From positions 3,494,375 through 3,528,827 of the forward strand of contig BFEA01000088.1 of the NCBI GenBank assembly GCA_003427395.1: 34,453 bases of DNA, in the 5' to 3' direction. Both the position numbers and the translations under genes were made by a program. Within the stretch, counting starts at the first letter, position 1. The number at the start of each line of letters is the position of its first letter. Shown here piece by piece: positions 22,507 through 32,270 of this stretch. Under the pieces are notes generated by a model that did no database searches, was not told the origin of the DNA, and saw only the letters and a program-made list of their open reading frames with translations. Source of the stretch: Chara braunii (taxonomy: Eukaryota; Streptophyta; Charophyceae; Charales; Characeae).

Positions 22507-23672
22507 CTGGACGGGTGGGCACGATGGTAGAAGAGACGAACGGGTCAGCACCGACCGCCGGAGTAATCGAAGAAGTCGCGGATCTCATCCCGTTAGATCA
22601 ATTTATCTCCTTGGGATATCCAGGCCTCAGAATGATAGGGGCGATCCTGCCGGCGGATGATGCGCGACAGATCTCGGAAAGGCGATCATCCCCCAGTGAG
22701 ATGGAATCCGGTGGCCCCGAGTTCGTCACCGGAAAGATCGATGTTTTAGACATTGTCCGAGCCTTAGACCACCGCATCCCGCTTCCGATTGGACACCTGT
22801 TGTCCATATCGGAACAAGCTAACGACCGAATGCTCCAACATTGCAGGGCCAATCGAAAGCGATTTGCACTTGCTAAGCTGGCATCAGCCAAAGGTAAGGC
22901 TCCTGTAAAGAGACAAAGTCGGACGTACCTGGAACCTCAAAACCTGTGCGTTTGGGACTCCTCCAGAAAAGCGATCATTTTCTGCATATCAAAGCGATCT
23001 CGTGGAAGTCCGCAGAGTGTGACGTGGAGATCTGGGGGGTCCCCTACAACGCGATCCTTGATTCCGGGGCAACCGTGTTGGCAATATCCCTGCGAGTAGT
23101 GGAACGGGCGGGGAGAAGGAAGGATCTGATCCCACTCAACGAAGGAGACCGGTTGATCTCCGCCGATGAGAAAAAGATCAGAGCAGTGGGAAAAATGACA
23201 AATGTCGCCTTTAAACTGGGAAAAGTCCACGCCTTGGGAAATGTGGTAGTTTTTAACGTTAACTCATACGATGTACTCATCGGGCTGCCAGCTTTAAACG
23301 CCCTCCTGGCCAATCTGGACTTCGAGCGACGGGAGGTAGTTATCAAGAACATCGGGGGTAAGCCATATGCCATCCCCATGCGCCTCACCCTCCGCACGGC
23401 TACCAACCCGCCACGTAGATCTCACCCGGAGGTAGGCGGGCCGATTCGGACAGTTACCTAGGACGGACCCCTCGAGGACTTAGAAACTAGCAGTGAGGAG
23501 CACGTGTCCCCGCTTCCCGAGGATTCGGAAAGCGAGGACGACACAGACCCCGCGATTTAAGATCTGACACGGAGGGTAATCCGTTATCCAGTCCGACAGA
23601 AAACGACAAAGATATTTGTGCTGACTGAGGAGAATGTCCAACGAACCCGAGCTTTGATCATAGGAGAGCCCC
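22507..23672 (+). pseudogene. pro: Spacer + aspartic protease, duplicated copy 2
   Basis: Same content as copy 1, with ILDSGATVLAIS at the active site. A one-base deletion near 22905 moves the spacer and protease into different frames. From there the frame runs straight through TAG 23459-23461 and TAA 23558-23560 into reverse transcriptase, so this copy is the one physically linked to pol. Confidence 0.9.
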
Positions 23673-24832
23673 TGATACAGGTGTCGAGGCTGCCCGATTC
23701 TTCGGAACCCCCTCAGACCCTGTACGAGGGCACTACCCCGTTGCTCCCCCGATACGTGGACAAGTGGTCCTTTTGCGATGTCACAGAGTCCCCTCCCCGA
23801 TCGCTTCTCACCACAGACAAGGAGATACGATTGCTGCGTCCAGGAGCGGAGATACAGGCTCTGGAACCCTCTGGGTGCCCCGAAGCCTCGCTGTTTGACG
23901 TCGGGATAAAGATTGTTGAGAAATCGGTGGATCCCCGGGATATTGCGGATGGAATAACCCCCGAAGAACACGTGGCCATCCGAGAAGAGGAAGCACTGAT
24001 GGTGGCCACCATGTTCTTGTGGAGGTTGGACAACTCTTTCATCTCGCCACCGCCCCCCCGGGACTCGAAAGCAGTACGTACCAAACACGTCACAGTCGAT
24101 ATTCACAGACGGCCTTACGAGTTACATGTACCAAAATACGTGCCCGATGGAACCCACCACCTCATTGCAGAAATCCTAACGGAATATCGGGGTGCTATCA
24201 GCGTTGATGACGCGGACATCAGACTATCTTTGATAATCCAGCATGAGATTCAGACCGGTACTCACCCCCCGATTCATTGCAAGCCTTATCGATACTCGTT
24301 GGCGGAACGGAAGGCAGCACTTGAGCGAATCCGGGAGTTTGAAGCTAATGGTTGGATAAAGCCCGCTATAGGTCCTTGGTCTTTCACGGTAGTTTTGGTT
24401 CCGAAAAAGAACGGATCTATTCGCATGTGCATCGATTATCGGATATTGAATGATATCACGATCAAAGATGTGTACCCCCTCCCTCGGATTGATGATTTGC
24501 TCGATGCGATTGGCTGTGCAAATTATTTTAGTAAATTTGATATTCGGCATGGGTTCCACCATATCCTTGTGAAGGAAGAAGATCGGCCAAAGACGGCGTT
24601 TGTATTGTTCGAGGGCACGTGGCAGTGGGTCCGATGCCCTATAGGTATATGCAATGCGCCGGCGACTTTTCAGCGTGCAATGAATGTCACTTTCCAAAAT
24701 TTTGTAAACAAGACCAGGTTAACGCAGGGCATGGTCAACTTTTGTGTTATCGTGTACATGGACGATATTTTGGTATATTCTGAATCGTTTCATGGACACA
24801 CGCAACATATCGAATGGACACTTGGCGCGCTG
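23673..24832 (+). pseudogene. pol: Reverse transcriptase
   Basis: Copies element RNA into DNA. Recognisable motifs in order: KPYRYS; WIKPAIGPWSFTVVLVPKKN; RMCIDYRILNDITIKDVYPL; FSKFDIRHGFHHI (usual form FSKIDLRSGYHQI, catalytic Asp kept); KTAFVLFEG; and the active-site YMDD at 24755-24766 in VYMDDILVYS. The frame is open from just after TAA 23558-23560 to 24859, but homology leaves this frame at a one-base shift near 24829. The fold's catalytic residues are intact, making this the best-preserved module. Confidence 0.95.
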
Positions 24833-25654
24833 TTTCAAGATTGCGTTGGAGAAAAGTGAATTATTCCTGTCCGAGATCTCGTTTCTAGGCTACGTGGTAA
24901 CCCGAGGTGGTTTGAGACCGGACTTGAGGAAGGTCGAGGCAGTTCGAGAAGCGCCCACGCCCATGTCATTGACGCAAGTTCGAGCCTTCTGGGACTGGCC
25001 TCGTACTACCGACGGTTTATCAAGGCCTTTGCGACAATCGCTCGGCCCCTGACGAACCTCCTACGAAAAGACCCACCGCTGAACTGGGACGTGGAGTGCG
25101 AGCAGGCCTTTGACACTTTGAAGGAGGCCCTGGCCTCGGCCCCCATTTTAATCCGGCCCGATCCCGAGCGCCAGTTCCTACTCATTACTGACTAGCAGAC
25201 TGAGGCTATCTCCGCTATCCTAGCTCAGAAAGGGAAAGACGGACGGGAGCACGTGGTCGAATATGCTTCGAGGACGGTGCCAGATGAAAGGAAGAATGAC
25301 TCAGTGCCTCACGGAGAGTGCTACGCTGTCGTTTGGGGAATTCAACACTTCCACGCGTATCTCTACGGGCAGAAGTTCCTCCTTGTAACGGATCATGAGC
25401 CATTGCTGACCCTCAAGAAGCTGACGAATTACACAGGAATGATTGGGCGATGGGCGGTGAGGCTGCAAGAGTATGATTACGACATCGTTCATCGGAAAAC
25501 TGAGAGGCACCGGAACGTCGACGGTTTGACGCGTCTGCACAGGCCAGGCAAGGTGCCGCGTGGCGAGAAGATCACTCCGTGGAAGGATCCGGAGCAGCCC
25601 AAGGGACCCGGGTACGGCCAGGTGAAAGTTCTCCCTCGGTGGACAAGGAAGTGA
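24833..25654 (+). pseudogene. pol: RT thumb/connection and RNase H
   Basis: Degrades RNA in RNA:DNA hybrids. The thumb/connection begins with SEISFLGYVVTRGG. A one-base deletion near 24989 shifts the frame within the conserved Ala-Ser-Tyr-Tyr-Arg-Arg-Phe region. RNase H follows: LLITD (first catalytic Asp), EYASRTVPDERK, HGECYAVVWGIQHF (Glu) and FLLVTDHEPL (Asp). TAG at 25193-25195 directly after LLITD stands where many Ty3/gypsy elements have Trp or Ala. Confidence 0.93.
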
Positions 25655-26040
25655 CACGTGTCTCCACGGCGGCTCAAGTGGAAGGGAATGCTGAGGATCC
25701 TCCCTCTCCTTCTTCCTCCTCCCTATTTTCTCAACCCGATCGTTTTTGTTTTCTTTGTGAGTCTATCCCGCGAATTCATTCCGTTTCGGTTAAACCAAAA
25801 AATGAAGGGTATGTCGAGTGGGTGGATTGTGCCACGTGTGTAGCTAGAGTCCATGGATCCGGTATCCAATATAGGAATCTGCAGAAGCAGTGGCCCTTCC
25901 ATCTGTGCAGAACCGATAAAATTCCGACGGAGGTTCGATTCCTGGAAGCAACGTCGGAAGGTATGGAAAAGACCCTACGATATAGGCGAGCAGAAGTGTG
26001 GACGGACGTCGCATTGATAGCAACTGCGTTGGGAATTCTC
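25655..26040 (+). pseudogene. PHD-finger-like remnant between RNase H and integrase
   Basis: After a Pro/Ser-rich linker, the frame shows Cys-x2-Cys (CFLC, 25747), then WVDCATC, then a His five residues after its last Cys, then WPFHLC. This follows the PHD order C-x2-C...W-x2-C-x2-C-x4-H-x2-C...W-x-C-x2-C. The sixth Cys is Gly and the seventh is Phe, so zinc ligands are missing. PHD fingers bind histone H3 tails, and a retrotransposon could use one for target choice; that function is inferred. The region is bounded by frameshifts near 25650 and 26050. A different zinc-binding fold is possible. Confidence 0.5.
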
Positions 26041-26996
26041 TTCGAGAATTCGCCAAGGACAATAGGAGACGGGCCAATGAGAGGGCACGGGATTATAGAT
26101 GGAACGAGGGGCGGTTAGAAAAACGAAAAACAGATGGGAGCGGAATTTGGATGACAGTTTCGCACCCGTTCATGAGGTATGACTGGGTTAACGCAGCCCA
26201 CGAAGAAACGGCAGCCCACTTCGCGGTCAGAATTATCGTGTCCGCCTTCGACAAAAATGAGTGGTACTGGTCCAATATTAGAGACGATGTTAAATATATT
26301 GTTAAAAATTGCCCCGCCTGTGCGGCCGACAAGGCACCAATTCAGCCCCCTAGGTCGATAGTGCCCACCGTAGCTCAACGGCCATTTCAGAAGGTCAGTA
26401 TGGATACGACCGATATTATCGTGCCCCCTCGACCGAATAGCTGTGAGTATTCAATTATCTTGGTATTCGTCGATCACTTTTCAAAGTGGATCGAGGCTTA
26501 CCCATGTCGAACAAGACAGACAACGGAAATAGCGCGGTATGTCAACCGTTTCCTCGGGATGCATCAGGACACCGAGGAAATCCTTACCGACAACGGAGCA
26601 GAATTTCGAGGAGAGGTCATGAGGAACCTGGTCGTACATGGGGTATCTATTCGTAACATGGCTCCCCATATGTCTCAATCGAACGGCCTCGTAGATAATG
26701 CCAACCGAGTAATTAAAACGGCGCTTCGACGGAATATCGCAGCTAAGGACACGCGACAGTGGTCCGATATTGCAGATCACATTTTAGCTCTACACCGAGG
26801 GACCCCACATGAATCTACCGGGCTTTCCTCTTTTCAGCTACGTTTCAATAACCTATCTTGTGTCTCGATACCGAATTTAAATGATGAAAAGACACTGGAC
26901 AGACGTCTCACACGAGCGACGGCTAAGGAAAAGGCCAAGCACCATTTGGACCTCATGGAGCGAGCCCTTCCGAGATTGGCCCGGAAAAGGCAGTGA
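26041..26996 (+). pseudogene. pol: Integrase (zinc finger + catalytic core)
   Basis: Inserts element DNA into the genome. The N-terminal HHCC finger is visible: HEETAAH, then CPAC about 30 residues later. The core has its first Asp in VSMDTTDI, the second in LTDNGAEF, and at the third position QSNGLVDNANR, where the catalytic Glu is replaced by Asp (codon 26694-26696). HESTGLSSFQLRF near the end matches the conserved ST-G-x-SPFE-type motif. The frame ends at TGA 26994-26996, and homology continues beyond it in the same frame. Confidence 0.95.
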
Positions 26997-27377
26997 ATGA
27001 CCGAATTGGCCCACGGTCGGTAGGTCAGGAGCTATGAGGCCCGAAATGGGAATGCAGGCCCTCGGCCCCAGTATAAATTGGGGGACTTGGTGCAGGTGAG
27101 GAAATGTGCGCGCCAGGGTAAACTAGTGCCACGATTCTACGGGTGTTTCAGAGTGATCGAGCTCGGTCCTAAAGGCGTGAACACGGTGCGGCTTGCTCCT
27201 GAGGTGTCGGGCAGTCGATCGGCCAGACCCATCGTCTGCCACGTGTCTTACCTCCACCATCTCTCAACTTCTTCTCCTCCTTCTCCAGCCGGTTCGATCT
27301 CGGAGTCTGGGTGGGATAGTGACGAGCCTCATTCTCTTTCCTCTCCTCACTCGTCTTCTCCCTCCCCTTCGCCATGA
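26997..27377 (+). pseudogene. pol: Integrase C-terminal GPY/F-type region
   Basis: This continues the integrase frame past TGA 26994 and TAG 27021-27023. GDLVQVRK, GKLVPRFYGCFRVIELGP and CHVSYLHHL correspond to the GPY/F module that helps DNA binding (Gly-Pro-Tyr is Tyr-Gly-Cys-Phe here). It ends in a Ser/Pro-rich tail at TGA 27375-27377. No chromodomain is seen. Confidence 0.88.
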
Positions 27378-27562
27378 GTTTTTCCACGGAGCAGGTACTC
27401 AGCGAGCGCATGTTGGCGCCACGTGGGCATATTTCGGTGATTCGGCAAGTGCATCATCCGCGCATCAGCCCGGACGCTCTCTGATTCGCTTAGTTTTTCA
27501 GCACGGCAGGAGTACACGAGGCAGCAGAGTTCGGATTCGTGGTCCCCAACAGTAGGTCACAC

Positions 27563-29357
27563 ATGTTGACCGAAGTGTCCGCTTACCGACGGCTCTCGGC
27601 GCGAGGGACCGCTCACATCTCGATAGTTGTCTTCTTCAGCGGGGATCTCACTCCGCTCGATTCCAGGACGCATACGGCTATTCTTAACTCGTTGTGAGAG
27701 TGGGGGGCACAATCGTCGAGGGTGTGGAGTCAGATGCTTGCGCAGCGGGGGGAGAACATCGTCAATACTGACAGTATTGACACGCACACGGCATTTGCCT
27801 CCTTCGACACGCACCGACGGTACTCATCCCCGAGCTCGTCCCTTTCCCACGCCCCCAATGAACTGCCCCAGATTCTCTACTTTCAGCCTCCCCTCTGCAT
27901 TCCCTCTTTTCTAGCAATCTGCGCTCCATCCTCGCCTCTCTTTCTGAGTACGCCCGCTTATCCTTCCTCTCATCCGACCAGAGAAGTGGCTAAGGTGGTG
28001 GCAGACTTATGCAACTCTTTCTCTGTGCTTAGTCGATATCGATCTGACGCGGACCGGGGACAGCGAGCATCGAGAGGTGAGTGAGAACGTCGATCTGCTC
28101 ATCATTCAAGCTTGGAAGACTGACACGAAGGGGGATCTTCAGGGTTTCGTCTTTGGAGTGGTCGAGCCTGGCCATCGACGGCCGATCATGAACGAACTGC
28201 TGATCCTCCTGACCGAGCTGCTGGATGATCTGCCGCTCGACATTATCTCGCACCGCGACCAGAGTCTAGTTTCGCACATCCTCTCGCGCAGCTTAGTGTC
28301 GTATCTGCAATGGTCAGCCTGCTTGGCGGGTGATTCGGACAACGACGACTACCCGTCGCACAATGATTATCTGAATCCCCAGGCCATCACGCACGAACTC
28401 TTCAACCTGAGAGAGGGAGAGGAGGGAGAAGAGGTGGAGGAGGAGGAGGAAGAAGACGAGGAAGAAACCTCCGAAGAAGAGGAGAATTACAACGAGCACA
28501 GTAAGCACGAGTCGGGGGCGGTGAGCGAAGAAGAAGAAGAAGAAGAAGAAGAAGAAGAAGAAGAAAAGCAGGGGGTAAGCACGGAGGAAGAGGCGGATCG
28601 GGCGAAAGCCCAGGAGGAGGATCCCGAGGCCGAGCGGCGAAGAGCGGAGATCGCGAAGGGAAAGCGGCCATTAGAGCAATCAGTGGGAGCAGATCTGCCT
28701 GTTCCGGACGATCCGACTAGAGATCCTGAGCCGCCGGTCGAAGAAGATGAGCACCCTCATGCAGAGACTTCTGGCGCGGCGACGCGGAGGTAACGAAGCC
28801 GTTCCCCTCCCCTTCCCCCCGTCCCTCAGTTCGAGCTCGTGGCAATGCGGAGCGTCGGAATCCGTCCCCGTTCCCTATCCCGCCGTCCCCTTGATTACCT
28901 CACGCTCTCCCAAATCGACACTCCGAGCGCATTCCCCACCAATCCTTTTTCGCCTTCGACCTTCTATTAATTCTACGCCACCCGCCTCGTTGCCACGGTA
29001 TACCCGCAACCCACCACCCCGTGCGCCTCCTCTTCCTTCTATCTTCAGGTTCTTCTTTTCAGCGCCGCGTGGCGAGGGCAGGAAGCCATCGAAGTCTATT
29101 GCAAGATCACGGGAACCATCCCCGTGTGCGCAGATCATGAGCAATTCCGCGCGGCCCTATTTCGCACCTTTTCAACCCCCTACCCCGATCATCTTGCTTC
29201 CCTCCTTGAAGGCGGGAATCGCTTCCCGCGCATTCATCGCATCATCAGATACCAGGAGTTACCCGAGACGGTGATGGGGATGGTGAATTTCGTACCGCCT
29301 CTCCCTAATGATCCTCCCCCACCCATCCCGGCCATCTTCCGACTCCCCTACCCTTGA
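27563..29357 (+). pseudogene. Extra acidic ORF between pol and 3' LTR
   Basis: A same-strand reading frame begins at ATG 27563. It is broken by TGA 27695-27697 and by shifts around 27900-27960, after which one frame runs from about 27960 to TGA 29355-29357, interrupted by TAA 28791-28793 and TAA 28968-28970. The protein would exceed 550 residues: a helical N-terminal half (MNELLILLTELLDDLPLDII), a central Glu/Asp-rich stretch (28411-28566, partly a GAA repeat) and a C-terminal part with EVYCKITGTIPVCADHEQFR. I recognise no domain. The position is that of env-like or additional ORFs in some plant Ty3/gypsy groups. No signal peptide or membrane segment is evident, so an envelope role is not supported. 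Confidence 0.55.
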
Positions 29358-29548
29358 AGATGAGGGCGGCTTGAATGACGTGTCGACTGGATGACATCCA
29401 CACTCCTATCCCACAGTAATGACACGTGTGATCTGGGCGAACTTGTATTTTCTTCTTCCTTCTTCTTTCTCTTCTTTCCTCCGAAGGGATGTGGGATATG
29501 GGTGCAAACGGGAGCTTGCAGAGGATGGAACCCCCTAGGCGTCACATA
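29358..29548 (+). other. Untranslated stretch before 3' LTR
   Basis: A pyrimidine-rich tract (cttcttccttcttctttctc) is followed by a G/A-rich segment. The last bases before the LTR are not a clean polypurine tract; gcagaggatgga at 29518-29529 is the nearest purine-rich candidate for the plus-strand primer. Confidence 0.4.
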
Positions 29549-30297
29549 TGTGATGAGCTACTTTCTGTAAGGCGCCATCTTTTGCGCAACCGAGATGAAG
29601 GAGGTACATAGAGGGATCAAGGATAAATTGCATGGCAGCCCCTCCTTGATTTTTCGAAGTTTTCTCCTTGGTTCTTCGGGGGAAAGAAGGCAGCGGTTAG
29701 GGATAGTAGGCCCGCGCCTTAGCGAGCGCGGGGGAACAACTTCAGCTATGGCCTCTTTCTTTTCTTGTATTTTCTTTCTTTTTCAAATCAGGCATCCGTC
29801 TTTTTGGCGTGATAATCGCGCGGGGAATTCTTTCGAAATTTTGAATTTGGAACGAGCCCGTGCGGGCTCTCGGAATTTCTTTTTGTAATTAGGACTTTAA
29901 CTAGACTAGGAAATTAGGTGCGTCGTAATTTTTGCTTGCAACCGCACATTGCCTCCGCTTACGCACGCTTTGCTGCACAGGGACCTGCGCTCTGTTTCCG
30001 CCGCGCCTAAATTCTAATCTCAACTGTAATCTCTTCTTAGTCCATCCCCTCTTACGCAGGTGTAACTGTAATCTTCCCCGTTCTTGAAATTCCCTTCCCG
30101 CGTCGCTGCTTACGCTCCCCACTGTCTACCTCATTGGCCAGATCGATGCATGGCCGGATCGATGCATGCCGGATCGAAGCGTGGAGTGAGGCTACGTCCC
30201 CCACACCGCGGCCTTGTCACGCACTCGTAGGGACTTCCATTCTCCCTTCTTTCCTGTTCCTCTGGCAATCCTGACTATTGTGCGCTGATGAGCAAGC

Positions 30298-30305
30298 TAT
30301 AAATT
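30298..30305 (+). promoter_or_regulatory. TATA-like box 1 in 3' LTR
   Basis: TATAAATT in the context agctataaattctgcaag, shared with 9991 in the 5' LTR. Confidence 0.4.
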
Positions 30306-30552
30306 CTGCAAGCGCGATTAATTTTCTCTCTAATCTACTTGGGAGTTAGCGCGGTCGAGAGGATCGACTAACGTGCAGAAAGACGGTGAGTAGAGAGTTG
30401 GGCGATCCGGCGGGCTGGTGCTGAGCGCGCGGGGTTGACGTGTGGCCGCGAGGGACTGTGGCACGCGGGCGAACCTGGCTTGCACACTCAGACTAAGTGG
30501 GGTGACGACTCTGTGAGGTCTTTGGGATGCGCGGCGACGGACTGCCTGCATC

Positions 30553-30605
30553 GAGAGAGAGAGAGAGGGAGAGAGAGAGAGAGAGACAGACAGACAGATA
30601 GAGAC
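30553..30605. repeat. Interrupted GA/GACA tract in 3' LTR
   Basis: Counterpart of 18547-18617, but shorter and interrupted by GGGA and CAGACAGACAGATA units. Confidence 0.9.
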
Positions 30606-30647
30606 AAGGGATTTGGTGGAACTGTGTTTTTTCCTCCCTCCTTTCTG

Positions 30648-30655
30648 TATAAATT
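30648..30655 (+). promoter_or_regulatory. TATA-like box 2 in 3' LTR
   Basis: TATAAATT in tgtataaattttga, conserved with 18661 and about 40 bp downstream of the GA tract. In a 3' LTR it could drive read-out into 32.3-34.4 kb. Confidence 0.5.
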
Positions 30656-31023
30656 TTGATTCCAACGAAGGTCTATTTTGCTGCGGCACTTTCAGATTTC
30701 TTGTGTGAACTTTCTTGGACTTTTTGTTGTGTGCATGTATGCATGATGATGAATGGACTCGCATCTTTTCTCTCGAGTTGTCGTCGCTTTTCAATTTTGT
30801 CTTGTTTAGTAGCTTAGCGTAATTCAAATTTTGTCACTTTCTGGTATCCATCGTTGCAATGTATGTATCGATCCACGAGCCTGAGAACCTCCGATCTGGC
30901 CTGTGCGCTTATTGCGTGTGATTGGTCCGATCACTCGTCTTTGATCTGTGTGCGTGATTATGGGAGTTGCTGAGTATGTATGTTTGTTTTTTCAATAATC
31001 TTTCTCTTTGATGCATGGAGGAA

Positions 31024-31473
31024 TGGCTGATTGAATTGTACCGGGACTGAGGTGATTGCACACGGGGCTGACTGCATAACTGGACCGAATCCCCAATAGA
31101 TGGCCTTGTGATAATTTGTGCAGCCTAGGATCCGATTAACCGGCCGGTGTATACGCGCGTGGAGGACGACAACCCGTCAGTGGACTCGCCATCTACGCGC
31201 GCGCATATAGAAGCCAGCTACGAACCCGCCACGTAGGAATGAGGTGTGTGGCTGATTGAATTGTACCGGGACTGAGGTGATTGCACACGGGGCTGACTGC
31301 ATAACTGGACCGAATCCCTAATAGATGGCCTTGTGATAATTTGTGCAGCTTAGGATCCGATTAACCGGCCGGTGTATACGCGCGTGGAGGACGACAACCC
31401 GTCAGTGGACTCGCCATCTACGCACGCGCATATAGAAGCCAGTTACGAACCCGCCACGTAGGAATGAGGTGTG
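31024..31473 (+). repeat. Tandem duplication inside 3' LTR (2 x 225 bp)
   Basis: The unit starting tggctgattgaattgtaccg at 31024 recurs at 31249, and both end in ggaatgaggtgtg. The 5' LTR has only one copy (about 19030-19256), so the duplication arose in this LTR after insertion. Confidence 0.95.
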
Positions 31474-31497
31474 TGCTCAAATCCCGCTGATCAGGAT

Positions 31498-31929
31498 ATG
31501 GTGATCAAAACTCCTTTCTGGATTAGCGATCGCAAAAGCCTGAGGAATCTGGAATATAGAGCGTATTGGGAAAGAGAACAGATCCGACAACAGCAAATTA
31601 GACAACAAGGGAACCGCCGACAGAAAAACCTGCAACATCTTGAGTACCCCTGGCGGACGGAAACTGAACGACTTTGCAGAGGCGATTTCCAGTTGGCCAT
31701 CAATCGAGACACGCGCATTCCCGACTATCCCGACAGCCGAAACAAGCTGTACTTTGTTACCTCGGGATTCGTCGCCATTACCACTGATTCCCCTCCTAAC
31801 TACATCGTCCTCCCGTATCACCGACTGCTGGTTGTTCCCTGGGATTCCATAGCCCCCGCCTGGCCCCGACCACCGTGCCCAAAGTGCCAACGATCCAACG
31901 AGTACGAACAGACGGAGAACACGCAATAG
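31498..31929 (+). pseudogene. LTR-internal ORF, 3' copy
   Basis: An ATG at 31498 opens 143 codons ending at TAG 31927-31929, where the 5' LTR reads CAG. This copy keeps CAA 31606, CGA 31705 and CGA 31822, which are stops in the 5' copy. It includes REQIRQQQIRQQ and a PPCPKCQ motif. Beyond the TAG the frame continues to about 32060, where a small length difference from the 5' LTR shifts it. The antisense strand (31935 to 31477) is also open. The protein family is not recognised. Confidence 0.4.
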
Positions 31930-32270
31930 ACTCACCCCCGAACAGAGCGGCTACAACTTAGTTCGTCCTTGTCTGACTTGGACCCTGAGGCCTGCGTCGG
32001 CCGACAACGGCACAGGCATTCCTACAGCGCCACCCGTCACACCCCGTTCGTACCCCGGACTCGCCATGGCCCCAGACTCGGGAACGACATTCACCCCAGC
32101 CCTCAGCTAAAAGAACCACTTGCACTTCTACCCCTGAAACTTGACACAGGAGATTCCAGTTCCGACCTGGAACTCCACCCCCACCTTCCTAAAATCCTTG
32201 GCACACCCCTCTTCGCACTTTCAGGCCCACTAACACTCTGAAATAGAGAGTCACGTTGGGCGTGAGGTTG

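Larger units (their letters stand above)
21341..23672 (+). repeat. Tandem duplication of protease region (2 x about 1166 bp)
   Basis: The phrase ctggacgggtgggcacgatg occurs at 21341 and 22507, and both units end in gatcataggagagccc (22506 and 23671/23672). The copies are highly similar, with substitutions and a one-base deletion in copy 2 near 22905. The two protease domains are therefore head-to-tail in one element. Confidence 0.96.
9325..32270 (+). mobile_element. Degenerate Ty3/gypsy LTR retrotransposon with nested insertion
   Basis: Long direct repeats flank a leader with a primer binding site, gag with a CCHC knuckle, protease (DSG), reverse transcriptase (YMDD), RNase H and an HHCC/DDE integrase in that order. 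PR-RT-RH-INT order defines Ty3/gypsy as opposed to Ty1/copia. No chromodomain follows the integrase GPY/F-type region. The element is about 22.9 kb, or about 14.6 kb without the 8.3-kb insertion in its 5' LTR. Every coding module is broken by stops or frameshifts, so it is inactive. No convincing target-site duplication was found at the outer ends. The 3' LTR edge is inferred from where similarity to the 5' LTR stops beside the PBS. Confidence 0.95.
29549..32270 (+). repeat. 3' LTR, about 2.7 kb
   Basis: This is the uninterrupted LTR copy. It begins TGTGATGAGC and ends where similarity to the 5' LTR stops at gcgtgaggttg. It is longer than the reconstructed 5' LTR because of a 225-bp internal tandem duplication, a segment of roughly 75 bp near 29926-30003 and small insertions. 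It contains TATA-like boxes at 30298 and 30648, a GA tract and the LTR-internal ORF. Confidence 0.94.

Noticed and set aside
21879-24697. Minus-strand open frames of 120-208 codons opposite gag-pol
   Set aside because: They are mirror frames of the retrotransposon coding strand, whose motifs are clear on the plus strand.
27078-27377. Chromodomain after integrase
   Set aside because: The tail after the GPY/F-type motif is Ser/Pro-rich, without the aromatic cage pattern of a chromodomain.
28402-28671. Minus-strand Leu/Pro-rich frame
   Set aside because: It is the complement of the Glu-rich GAA/GAG repeat in the extra ORF.
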